Position numbers and translations under genes: made by a program
Shown here: in pieces, positions 22,960 to 35,900 of the stretch
Layout: each line of letters starts with the position of its first letter
How positions within the stretch are numbered: the first letter of the stretch is position 1
The notes under the pieces: generated by a model
What the model was told of the DNA's origin: nothing
The model's input: only the letters and a program-made list of their open reading frames with translations
Database searches by the model: none
DNA from: Pegoplata infirma
Taxonomy: Eukaryota > Arthropoda > Insecta > Diptera > Anthomyiidae
Reading direction: 5' to 3'
Length of the DNA: 64,000 nucleotides
Assembly: GCA_963921195.1 (NCBI GenBank)
Contig: OY992538.1
Span: 14,718,330 to 14,782,329 of the forward strand

Positions 22960-23908
22960 TTAAATTCTATTGGAAAAGTTGCCGGGTCGTCTCATGCGTC
23001 TGGCACGTTGACCTCTCTGATTGTTAAAGCCACCACGTGGACTACCACCGGGTTGATTTGGTGATGTGTTGCGAGAATTGCCAGGGCCATCTAATAAACA
23101 AATTCAACATTAAATGGATTAAATTAATTCAAAACATTTACAAAATATAGCTAACCTTGCCAGACAATAGGTGTGGGACGATTTCCGCCGCCTCCACCTC
23201 CACCACGGTGAAAACCACCTCTATTGTGTCGTTTATGTGTGGGTGTGCCTTTTGTAGCCTTTGAACGTGTATTTATAGATGGCGAAGTAGAAGCTTCCGC
23301 TTCACGACCTTCCTCCTATTTAAATACCACAAATTATTATTATTTTTCTTTTAATAAACAAATTATTAAAAACTTTACCTCCATTTCTTCTACGGCTTGT
23401 TTTTCTCCCTCCGAAGAAACACCATCGGCACCCTCATTATCTTCAGATGTGGCTTCAATTTGATTTTGTTGGATATCCTGTATCTCCGATTGTGTAGCTC
23501 CACTACTAAGATGACCTATTGGTATAATTATATCATAATTATAAAATAGTATGCACTTAATATTTTCCTGTTTTCTCTTGCAACTTACTTTCACTGTCAA
23601 CATTTTCAGAAGCTTCTACTGAATCACCAGGTTCTTCATCTTCATTAAAATCATCCTCGCCCTCTACTATTTCTTCATTATTATCCTCCTTTTGATTTTC
23701 TTCCGAAGTTACATCATCTCCTTTCTTTTCATCATAATCTTCGCCTTCAAACTCACCGCCGGCAGCTTCTCCTTCATCGGCATTAAGATCTGGATTTTCT
23801 TGACCAACATCGGCTGAATGTTCATCTGATTGTTGTGCGGTATTAGAGGAAGCGGAATCGGTAGCATAACCAAATTTGGAATCTTGTGGAGAACTAACAA
23901 TTTCCGTG
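22960..23908 (-). CDS. Mtor: Mtor exons 4-7, acidic and Arg/Gly-rich C terminus
   Basis: Exon 4 (23908-23589) completes a split serine codon and encodes an Asp/Glu-rich segment (residues 2163-2270). Exon 5 (23515-23379) is short and acidic. Exon 6 (23315-23156) gives a basic stretch, then RGGFHRGGGGGGNRPTPIVW. Exon 7 (23090-22960) ends RRMRRPGNFSNRI and stop at 22962-22960. The separating introns are 73, 63 and 65 bp, the usual small fly size, in contrast to the large 5' introns. The Arg/Gly-rich end suggests RNA contact; that is inferred. Confidence 0.93.
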
Positions 23909-26900
23909 CTGTTGATAATAAGAAATTATTTAAGTTTTTTTTGGTGGAAGGAAAAAAATTGATAAAGAATTTAAAAATAGTTTATTTGTAGAATGTTGTA
24001 AAATTATCCGAGTTGTCCTTACAAAAACGAAATCCCTAAAACACATTATCAAACTGCTTTTTATCTCCTACATTCCACATTTTAAGTTTCCAGAACCATT
24101 ATTTTAGAAAATCCAGGAAACTGCATACTGATGGAAAAGTTTTGATGGTTGATTCGGATTCAGAAGGTCTTTTTACTATACACTTTGTTGTTACCGACTT
24201 TAGAAATCGTTACAGTGGAACAGCAGTAAGTACTAAAATAGCGGTTTTTGGAATCTGCAAACGCGAATATCTCGAAAACGGTGTATGCTACAAAAATTTT
24301 GAAAGCAGATTTGAAATCAAGAGGTCAAAATCTATTAACCCATTTCGATCCTCTGTTCGATTTTTCGAACAGTAGAGAACATCTTTTTCAAAAAATATTT
24401 ATGTAAGAAAGAGATGGAATTTCGGGTATATATGGTTACGAATGTTAAGTCTCATGTTTCTGCATTAAACAAAAAATATTCCCGCTACACCACCGCAATT
24501 TATATGTCCATGAAATGCAATACTAATCAGCACAGAAATTGTTTCAAGCAAAAACGAAAATTTTGCATTTTTTGATTTTCGGCTTTTAATTTTTTTGACT
24601 ACCCGGCTAAAAATAAAGTGTTCAAACGCATGTTCGATTATATATGATAATTTATGTTAAGGATGGACCAATACATGATCGCATATTATCATATGTTTTT
24701 CCATATATGGAATAAGCGCCAATTTTAATATATGTTAATATATGATCATATATGTTTCCGAATTAATGATGTATGGTCAGATGTGTTCATATATGCTCAT
24801 ATATTTATGTTGAAAATAATGAAATAAATTAATAAAATAGCAAATAAATCCAAAAAAGTTGAAATGCAGGCTTTTCTGGGAAAACGGCACATTGAAAATT
24901 TTTTTTGACAAGATTTTTGAGATCAGTGGGTACTAATTACCCTAAAAAAGTACCTTTTTCCAAAAAAGAAAAATAAAATTGAATCTTGGTCCAAAATGGG
25001 TTAAGTCCATATATTTGAATTTTGAAGTGATTTTTTTTTATTTTTTGCAATTTAAACGCGATTTTTGAAAAAAGTGCTTGATCGAAGATTTTGGTTTTTG
25101 TTGCCAAATTTTTCTTACACATCACAAATACATATTCAAAAACTAATGTATTCGCACTTTTAGGTTAAAACTGTCTCGGACCACCCGTAATTCCTATTGC
25201 AATAGTTGCTAGAATATATTCTAATCACAACAAAATTTTAATGTAAAACAATTTTTCAAAAAAAAAAAAAAAAAAACTCTAAAAAGGCTCTAAAAAACGA
25301 TTACTTTTGGGACAATTTTAAACAAAAATCGTTGATGATGGAATGTTAAGTAAAATCGATTGCAGAATAATATACTGGCCCAGTTGGAAAATGTGTCACT
25401 GAGGAAATTTCCAGTGATTCCTTGAGGAAATGTCTTCAGGTTCTGACAAATCAAAGGTAATCCTTGATGACATGTCCTAACATTGTCAGCACTGAATGTT
25501 TGCTTTAAGAGTGTGGACAATTCCTCTAAGACGTCTAAAAGAAAATGTCTTCAGAATAATAGTACATTAAATTAGAATTTTAAATCTGGGCAACTCTTCA
25601 ATTTCCAAGAAAAAGATGGGAATATTATCGATTTATTTAAAATAAAATCAAAATCTAACAAGTAGAAGTAATAGACAAACAATTTTCAAAATAAAGTTTG
25701 GAACAAGTAGTTAGGAGTGGGACTAATAAACTGAAGGTTCCAGGATCAAATCCAGTTTGGACTAAAAAAGATAATTTATAAAGGAAAATGGATAGAAGTA
25801 AAAACTAAAGGAAATGCGAAAATTTTTTGTATTTTCGCATGACCTATGTCAGACATTTCCCCAAAGAAATCTTAGGTGACATGTCCCCAAAAGGTCAGCC
25901 CTGACCTCTGCTGACTTTGAGTGAGGACATTTTGAAAATTTGTATGAAACTGTCCTCAACCCAGTACATAGAGATGTCTTGTGGATGTCAGCAGTGACTC
26001 TGACATGTCACCGCTCCGTCACTGAGGATGGCTCGAGGACGATACTAACTGGGGGGTTATGGAACCAATTGTTTATAACGAAAAATTTTGCTGGGAAGTA
26101 CCAAAGTACAATTTTTTACACAATTAAAATTCCCAAAACGTACTTTTCAAATTTTTTTTTTGGTAGGAGGATCGCCCATGGCCATTATTTCACGAGAAAG
26201 AAATAGTACCCAAGTACATTATTTTACCTCCTTAGAACCGGAATTTTCAAAACGTACTTTTTTCAGAATGTTTTAAAAAATGTTCTTTTTTAACTTACCT
26301 ATCTGATTTTTGCTGTCTTGTCAATGAATTAGCTTGTTTTCTTTGCGGAGATTCTCCACTGCCACTACTAATAGCTTGGCTTTGTTGATTATTATCTTGT
26401 TGTTGACTATGAGCCTTAGCCATGGCAGCAGCTGCTGCAGCACTAGTACTGGCTCCAGTAGCATAAGGATCTGCATTAGCTTGTCCTACTGCTCCGGCTG
26501 AAGAGCATTGCCCATGATTTTCTAAATCCTCATCAACATCGACTTCATTGTTGTCGGCTTCACCATCATCATCGTCATGACGTAAATTGCTTTCATTTGC
26601 TTCTGGGCATTCATTTTCATCCATATCTTGATCTTGGTCATAGTCTTCATAGACTTCATGTTCGCCATCACCATCGGTGGGAGCACCCTCATCAGCTTCT
26701 GCTTCGGCCTCTGCCATACCATCGTCTTCAGAATCTAAGACAACAACATCGTCCTCTTGGTCACGTTGTGAAGAAGTGGGTACTTGATCAACGTCTATGC
26801 CAGAATCGGAAACACCAGCAGTCATAACAGCCGCCTCAGCACTATTCATGGGAGCTCTCATACGTTTTGGATGTTTAGTAGACGATTTATCTGAATCATC

Positions 26901-29900
26901 TGCTGTGGTAGATGAATCACCTTCCAATTCTCTTGGACGTTTGTGCCCGGCTGATGAGCCAGCCTGTGTAGTAGTAACATTGCTGCTAGATGGGGTATGA
27001 CGATTATGACTACTGACAGCAATATGAGAAGTTGATCCCGAAGTACTGGGTTGTGGATTGGTTGGATCTTGTATTAGTTGAACATTAACCGAGGGTGCGG
27101 ATGGTGCAGCAGATCCCTCAACTCGTGGTGAAACTAAAGCCACTACTTGGGCTTGATTACCCTGGCCTCCGCTAACGTGTGGTTGTGGTTCATTCTGTTG
27201 GGGTTGTTGAATACTTTCAGCTTCTTGGGAACTTTCAGCCGCCGAAGCTGAGCCCATGGGAGGAATAGCAGCAACAGCTACTGAGGCCGAGCTACTTGTC
27301 GAGGGCATGTAGTCTGTGTGAGACGATGTTGGCGAAGAGGACATTGTTTCCAAAGAAGCATTACCAGTGGTATGCACTTGTTGTTGTGGTGGCACTAAAG
27401 CCGTATTACTACTACTGCCAGCTGCCGAAGATGGTGTGCTGGAGGGTGTTGATGTTGACGACGTTGATGATGAGGATGTTGATGTACCAGCAACCACATT
27501 ACTGCCTGAAGAACTTTGTTGACTTGTGGGTAAAATAGCAGCAGTACGTGCGTTCTGCACCGAAATTGGTCGAATGCTAGCTAAAGGAGTTTCTCCCCCA
27601 CGCCAAGGTTGTACAGTAGCCGACTGTTGGCCAGATGTAGTACCTGACATGGGCTTAACATTGGCTGTACGTGGAGAAGAATCAGATATGGAACCCTTGT
27701 CTGAAGCCACAGACGATGTAGAGGGTTTGGCAGATTGTTGCAAACCCAGCTGACGATTCAATTGATTAATACGCATAATGAGGGACTCATTTTCCCGAGT
27801 TAAACGTTGTACATCTTCTTTGTTGCGGTTGTTCTGTTCAACTAGTTCACGCTCCAAGCGTCCCAAAGTTTCTTCATATTGAGTTTTTATTTCGTTAATA
27901 GCTTGTTCATGGACTTCAGCCGTTTGAAGTAATTTAGTCTTGGTGGTGGCTAATTCACTGCTTACAACATTGCGTGACTCGGTAAGGCTAACAATATGAG
28001 TTTTAGCTTCGCGTAGTAAAGTTTTAGTACGTTCGTCACTTTCAACTGAAGATTTGAGATCTTCATAATCTTTACGGACTTTTTCGTTTTCTTCTTGCAT
28101 GGTGCGAATAACGCCATTAAGATTTTCAATAGTATTACGGTGTGTTTCCAATTCAGCTTTGCTAGCTGCGTCTGGATTATTAGCAGCATTCAATTCCATA
28201 TTATCCTGACCTGTGGTATTGTTGGCAGCATCTCCACCTGCAGCCGAAGAGGCTGGTGTTTTATTCAATAATTCCAAATAAGAATCCTTATATCTCTTGG
28301 CAATTTTACGTATTTGTACTTCCTTATTTTTGGAGTCTTGTAACAATTGTTCCTTTGCCTCCAAATCGTCAGTGGCTTTTTGTACGGCTTCTTCTTTAGC
28401 CAAAAGTTTGTTCTTCAATTCCATAACCTCTTGCATTAAACGTGAATTGGTTAGCTTCATAGTAGCCACATCGGCATTTAAGCTCTTCCTTTCTTCCGAC
28501 AACATATGGACTTGTCTCTCCAATGAGGCTAATTCCGTCTCAAGACGTGATTTTTCTCCCTTAACACCCTGCAATTCTTCGTTTAGTAATTTAATTTGTT
28601 CCTTTTCGGCAGTTAGCATTTTAGCAAGATTTTCGCGTTCCGTTTGTAAACGTTTGAATTCTTCTGGATTTTTATTACTCTTCTCTACCAAAACATTAGC
28701 TCTTTGACGCCATCTCAAAGCTTCAGTACGCAAGGAACTATTTTCCGAGGTTAATTCTTCTATCTTGGTATTAAGATCACGATTTTGTGATTGTAATGGG
28801 AATAATTCATCCTCTAAAGATCCAATGCGATCATTCAAGTCTTTGACACGTTGAGTCAGAGCATTGCGTTCTTCGCGTAATACCCGATTGCTATCAGTAA
28901 CAGCGTTAAGAGTCTCGATCTTACGTAAAATTTCCTCATGTTTTGATGCCGATATAAGACTGGTGTCTGTCTTTGCTCGCTCACGGTTAAGGAAATCTTG
29001 TAATTCATCATTTTTCTTTTGCAATATAGTAAATTCTGATGATAATCTATCATTTTCTGCCTTAATTATATCCAATTTAGCAACAGTCAAGTCTTTTTCT
29101 TTACGCAAGAATTTAATAATCTGTAATAATTGTTCATTACTCTTATTTTCAGCTTCAGCATCTACCATTGAACGGCTTAAGTCGTTTGTGGATGTATCCA
29201 TAACAGAATCATTTTGATTGGTGGCTGTGTTAGTTGTGGCCGAAACTTGACTTAAAGTGGTCAATTTAGTAGAGAGAGCCTCAATTTGATCATGAAGATT
29301 AGAATTGAGGGAGTTTAGATCTTCTACACGTTTTTCAAATTCTTCTTTCTCTTTGCGTAACAAGTTGATGTTTTCTTCTTGAGAACGTTTGACTTCTTCT
29401 AGAGCAGATTTGGCGCTATCGCGATCCATGGTAAGTTCATTTATTTGACTTTGAACCTAAAGGAGAAGAAGAAAATTCGACACAAATGTTTATAGATAGG
29501 AATTATATTAAAAAATGGCTAAGATATTCATTAGGTTAATTAATTTTAAGTTTTTTCTTTTAAAAGGAAGTAATTTTTGATAATTGAATTAAGAGAAAAA
29601 GGAAAGTTAACCGAACTACAACAATTTTTGAGAATCTTAAATTTTCTTTATCATAATTACAAAAAATGACTGCGAATTTTGTAGTCTTGCCCAAAACGTT
29701 AAAACATTCAGACGCGGAATCAGGGGTGCAATTGTGTATTTCGATTCGAAAAGAGATGCTATTCCAAAGACATTTTTGGTTCCAATTTAAAGCACCTAAA
29801 ATAACACTGTGCTACACCAAAAATATGCAGGGGTTCTCATATGAAAATTCGGGTTGGTTGGAGTCCATAGAGTACTGATATACTCATAGTTTTTCTGGAT

Positions 29901-32900
29901 CACTTCGTTAAGTACGTTTTTTATTGGCAAATGTGTTGGAAAATGGAAATTCTTAAATTACAAATTTAAAAAATTATTACTTTGTTAGTTTGCAACCGAT
30001 TTTCGATTTTATGGATTTGTTTTAAAGGTATAGGTCTTACCTTTCAAACAAAACAAAAATATTAAAAATCGATCAAGAATTGGCTGAGCTACGATCGCTT
30101 AAGTAAAAAAAAACCGAATTTTTTGAAAAATTTGTCATATTCTTTACACTCTAAGTTGAAAGTGAATCATTAAACAATTTTTTTGAATTTTTTGTAAAAA
30201 AGTATAGTAAAGTGGCTTTCCAAAACACTAAAAAACATAACAATCGGTTAAATAATGAATGAGTTATGCTAAGTTTTGTGATAGGACATTTTTAATTTTT
30301 TGTCAGAAACGCTTGCAATTCAAGCATTATTCATAAATCTTGTTACTAGTAGTAATTTTATGCGCATATGCATATAAACTATAGATGGGAACGTAATAAG
30401 ATTTGTGCGTGATTTACACATGATCACAAGTGAGCGTGATTGAAAATTGATTTTACTCACGTGGTTGTTAGTGAGTGTCAGTGTGAGTGGAATATAAGAA
30501 TGGGTGTGTCAGTTACTTCCAAATCCTATTTATAATTTTTTGGGTTTGTTTAAAAAATATGAGTGTTACTTCTTAAACAAAACAATATTGAGAATCGGTT
30601 AAAAACAGGCTAAGGTGCGCTTGTTTAAGTAAAAAACCTTTTTTGAAGAGTTATACCTGCAACATTTTTATGACAGAAAAAGCTGTGCGCTTGCAAACAT
30701 GTTTTTTAAAACGAAATTGCTAAAATTGTGGGATCATTTGATGGAAATTTTACCTGTTTATAAATATACATGTGAGGCATTCCACACCAAATGTTCAGTG
30801 AGAAAAAAATTGTGTACCAAAATTTTTTCAATGGGTCCCGGGTAAAAAAGTTTTTTATATAACTAGGGTGAGATTTCCATGCAAATGCATGTTTTTTGTC
30901 GAAAGCCTAAAAACGATATCGACCAATTATCTTTCCGAATCAAGAGATTTGCATTAAATGGCATCGATTTGTTTTCGCATATTTTGCATATTTTGGTGAA
31001 AATACATATTTTTGCATATTTTGATTTTAAATGCATATATTGTGCATATTTCGAACTTTTAAGTGCATATTATTGCATATTTTGGCATAAATTAGCAAAA
31101 ACACAAATTGAAATTATTTTTTTTAAAAAACTATTTTAAATTTTAAAAATTTATTTTGAAAATCAGAAAATTTACTTTTTTTTCTTCTTAATTTTTTTTA
31201 AAGATTTTCTTAATTTTTAAAAAAATCTTGCTAGACAAACATCTAATCTTTAAAAAAAAATTACAAAAGTGGCCGGATTTTTTATAAATTGACTTATTTA
31301 AAAAATGGAAAATTTCAGAACGGGTTCTGAAAATTTTCCAAAAAAATTTTAATCAATAGCCGATACAAAACTATACAAGAATGTAAATTTTTGAGATTTT
31401 GGTGCATTTCGTTTTTATTTGATATATATTTAAACAAGGCAACTTGACACAAATTTGACCATTTTTCCAATATTTGACCACGCCTCCTAAGCCCAGTTTT
31501 TGAAAAATTGAACAACCAAAAACGTAATTTTCTAAGCTCCATATATGAGGCATTCCACACCAAATGTTCGGCAAAAAAAAAAAGTTGTGTTGTGTCAATA
31601 TGAAATCATTTTCAAAGTATTCGCTCTTAGGGTACTATTAAATAACAAAAATAAAATTTAAGTTTTTTCAAAAAGTAGGCCTTGTAGGCGTGATCAAAAA
31701 TTGAAAATATCGAACTTTTTTGCCTGAGCATCTTTACTTCAATATTTATGCAAATTAAATGAAACACAGTAAAGTCTTAAAGACAAAAGCTGTTTATAGA
31801 TTTTTAAATGGGCTATCAATTAAAAAAATAAAAATTGGAACATTTTCAGAAGAAGTTCTGAATTTTTTAAATTTAAACTTAAACTTTATTTATCAAAAAA
31901 CATGCCACAATTTTATTTGTTTTTTATTTTTTTAAAAAAAAGTTAAAGGAATTTTCTATCTGATCTGAAATTTTTAGAGATGTGTTTTGCCTTGTTTTCG
32001 AGAAATCAAAATTCAAAAATTGCAACACGCTTATTTTATACAATAATGGTATTTAAACGTGTGCGTATGAGTAATATCAATACTTAAAAAATATTTTAAG
32101 AGGCGATGGTAGCGTGAGTGAGTTTTTAATAACGATTACGCACGCTCATGAAAGAAAAAATTTAGTCACGGACGATATTTTATTTTGCTCACGCTCATTC
32201 ACGCACACGTGAGTAGAAAAAAATAAGTTACGGTCACGATGTTCACGTGATCGTGAGTAAAATAAAATATCGTGCTTGAATAATTTTTTTTCTTTCATTA
32301 GCGTGCGTGATCGTGAATAAATACTCAGGCAAACAAGTTTGATATTTTCCCACTTTTTGAAAAAAACTTAAATTTTATTTTTGTTATTTATTAGTACCCT
32401 AAGAGCGAATACTTTGCAAATGATATCCCATTGAAACCACTATGGTTTTTCTGTAGTGGAACTGTTGGTGTGGAATGCCTCACATGGCTATCCATACAAC
32501 CCATTTAAAAATTTACGGTTCACATGTTTTTTTTTTCGCTGAACATTTGGTGTGGAATGCCTCATACGTATATTTAAAAATAGGTAAAATTTCCATCAAA
32601 TGATCGCACAATTTTACCAATTTCGTTTCAAAAATGTCAAATGTTTTTTGTCATAAAAATGTTGCAGGTATAAATCTTCAAAAAAGGTTTTTTACTTAAA
32701 GAAGCGCACCTTAGCCTGTTTTCAACCGATTCACAATATTTGTTTGTTTAAGAAGTAACACTGATATTTTTTAAACAAATCCAAAAAATTATAAATAGGA
32801 TTTGGAAGTAACTGAAACACCCATTTTTTTATTCCACTCACACTGACACTCACTAACAACCACGCACAAATCTAATAAAGTTCCCATCTATAGTTTATAT

Positions 32901-35900
32901 GCATATGCTCATAAAATTACTACTAGTAACAAGATTTATAAATAATGCTTGAATTACAAGAGTTTCTGAAAAAATTTAAAAATTCCCTATCACAAAACTT
33001 AGCATAACTCATCCATTTTTAAACCGATTGTTATGTTTTTTGGTGTTCTAGAAAGCCACTTTACTATACTTTTTTACAAAAAATTCAAAAAAATTTTTTA
33101 ATGATGCACTTTCAACTTAGAGTGTAAAGAATATGACAAATTTTTCAAAAAATACGTTTTTTTTTTACTTAAGCGATCGTAGCTCAGCCAATTCTTGATG
33201 GATTTTTAATATTTTTGTTTTGTTTGAAAGGTAAGACCTATACCTTTAAAACAAATCCATAAAATCGAAAATCGGTTGCAAACTAACAAAGTAATAATTT
33301 TTTAAAATTGTAATTTAAGAATTTCCGTTTTTCAACACATTTGCCAATAAAAAACGTACTTAACGAAGTGATCCAGAAAAACTATGAGTATATCAGTACT
33401 CCATGGACTCCAACCAACCCGAATTATCATATGAGAACCCCTGCATAAATTATTTTTGGTCTTTTGTAGCACAGTGTAATTTTTGTACAAGCGAAAATAT
33501 TTTGGTATATTAATGTTTATCCTTTTATTCTAAAAATAGACAAAAAATATTTTTCTCACAGCGAGTTACATTTTACAAAGGATCAAAATTTTCCGAATTC
33601 GAACAGTTTCTTTCGAATCGAATTACACAATTATCCCCCAGCTCTTGGGTTAGGTGGGGGCGGGGATTTTTTTTTTTGCAGGGAATTTGAATCATTGGTT
33701 AAAATTTTTTACTCTTGAACTCTTATTTATTATGATTTTTTCTAAAGAAGCATTTATTTTTAAAATTTATTTCTTCAATAAAAAAAAACTTAATGTTTGA
33801 TCTTTTAAAAAATGTATCTTCAAGAAATTTTTAGGTTCTAAAGCATTTTTCTGACAGAAAATGACCCAGATTCTGACATCATTTTCTAATATAAAGTTTA
33901 ACTAACCCTACTGAATACATTTCTATTGATGGCAAGTTTTGAAAATAAGCCCCCGATATGTAAAAATCTTGTCATTCACTTACCTTAACCAATTCCTGTT
34001 TAACCTTGCCCAATTCTTGTATATCTGCGGAATGTAAAATCATTTCATTGGCATATTTTGATTCAACACTATTCAAATTCTCCGAAAGTGTTATATTTTC
34101 AGCTCTCAATGTACGTAAATTACGATTACATTCACTAACTTTTTGCAGCGACTCTTTAAGTTCATCTTGTAGTTTTCTGATTTGTTCGGCCGGTGCATTA
34201 TGTGTCATTGGTGCTTCTATAACAGTGGCCAATTGCAAATCAGCCTCTAATTCTGATATACGATTCTTAAGATTCTGTTCAGAGTGACGTAATTCCTTTA
34301 ATTCAGCTTCGGCCTTTTCTACATAGGCTGTATGTACCTCATCAAGATTTTTAATTTCAGTTTCAGCACTTTGAGACATCTTATAATATTGATCAGCATG
34401 CTCTTTGGCCTTGACCAAATTTACCTTAAGTGATTCAATTTCAATTTTAGCTTCTTCATATTTAACCTCAAATTCTCGTGCCTTCTTATTTGCCGATACA
34501 ATTGGATTATCATTTTTGGAGGGAGTAAGACTTTCTTGCAATTTCTTACTGAGTTCATCAATTTGTAGAGTTTTGGATTGAAGTTCCTCGCGTAAACTAA
34601 TCAACTCCAAACGTAGTTTATCAGCTTGTGACTTTTCTTCATTCATTTGTTTTTTAGCCGACTCTGCTTGTCGCTTCAGATCATTGGAAGTTTCACGGAA
34701 ACGATCTTCCTCTTCTTGGAATCTTCTTCTTTGAGCCGATAATTCACGTACAGTCTCATCTAATCTCTGTTCAAGTCTGGCTTTGCCCTCTGTTTCAGAT
34801 CTTTCTAAATTAGATTTAATCATTTCCAAATTATTGAGCAATAATGATTGACTTTGATGTTCACGATTGTAGGCATCCTTTTCGGATTGCAAACGACCTA
34901 CGGTATCTTTTAAAATACGATTTTCATGTCTTAGACGGCTGGAATCGGATTCAGCGGCAGTTTGACTACGTTGTGACTTCATAATTTCATCTTTAAGATA
35001 AAGAACAGTTTGTTCATGTTTCACTATGGTATTTTCATAATTTTTATTACGATCTTCTAGAGCCTGAATCTGTTGCTTATAGGTATGAATATTCTTTTGC
35101 TGCAATTTTATCTGTTCCTTGGTATATTCCAAGGTAGACATTAACTTACAGTTACTTGATGTTAGCTCTCTAACCTCTGTACGCATTGAATCGAATTGTT
35201 CATTAAGAATCTTTTCATTATTTTTCTTTTCTTGTGAATAATATTCGTACTGCTCTTTAAGTGTCTTGTAATTGTCACGAACATCTTGTAATTGTTGTTC
35301 TAAATCGCGTATACGTTTTTCATATTCCTTAGACTTGGCATTCTTCGCAGCCGGAGACTGAGCTGTCATATTAATGGTATCATCATTGTCTTCTGCTCCC
35401 ATAGTATCATCTTCCATATCGCTTAGAATATCTTGAGAAGATTGCTTATTGATTTTCTTTTGCAATTCAAAGTACAATTTCTTATAACGTTCACACTTGG
35501 ATACTAAGGTGGCAACTGTATTATTTTGTTGATTTAAAGTATCTTGCATACTCTGGAACTTGCTGGCATAATTCTCGAGTTTCTCTTGATACGAAGCTTC
35601 ATCCATTTCTTGTTTTAGAGCCTCAGCCTCTTCTAGTTTAGTACTTAAATCTCTCACGAGTAATAACAATTTTAGATTATTTTCCTGTAGATCAGTTATG
35701 TTATTAAATGTTACCAATTTCTTGGAAATCACTTCATCTGTAGTGGTTACATTTCCATATTGAGAGGAACTACAATTAGCACCGTCTGAAGATAAACCTA
35801 TACGCAATTGCTCTATTTCTTTAAGCAAGTAACAGACTTGACGACTGAGATCACTTTGCGATTGCTTAAGTTTTTTATTCTCTCTTTCCATATGGTTCAA

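Larger units (their letters stand above)
23909..26298 (-). other. Mtor: Mtor intron 3
   Basis: Donor GTAAGT at the 26298 side, acceptor CAG at 23909. It holds fragments shared with 18480-18660 and 19850-19990, ATATATG-rich repeats near 24640-24790, an interspersed repeat at 25200-25375, a TIR element (about 25374-26053), and a repeat at 26090-26280 also seen near 57.4 and 58.9 kb. Confidence 0.8.

Noticed and set aside
28297..28707. 136-codon frame antisense to Mtor exon 3
   Set aside because: Shadow of the coiled-coil codons (Leu/Glu/Lys-rich) on the other strand; no independent features.
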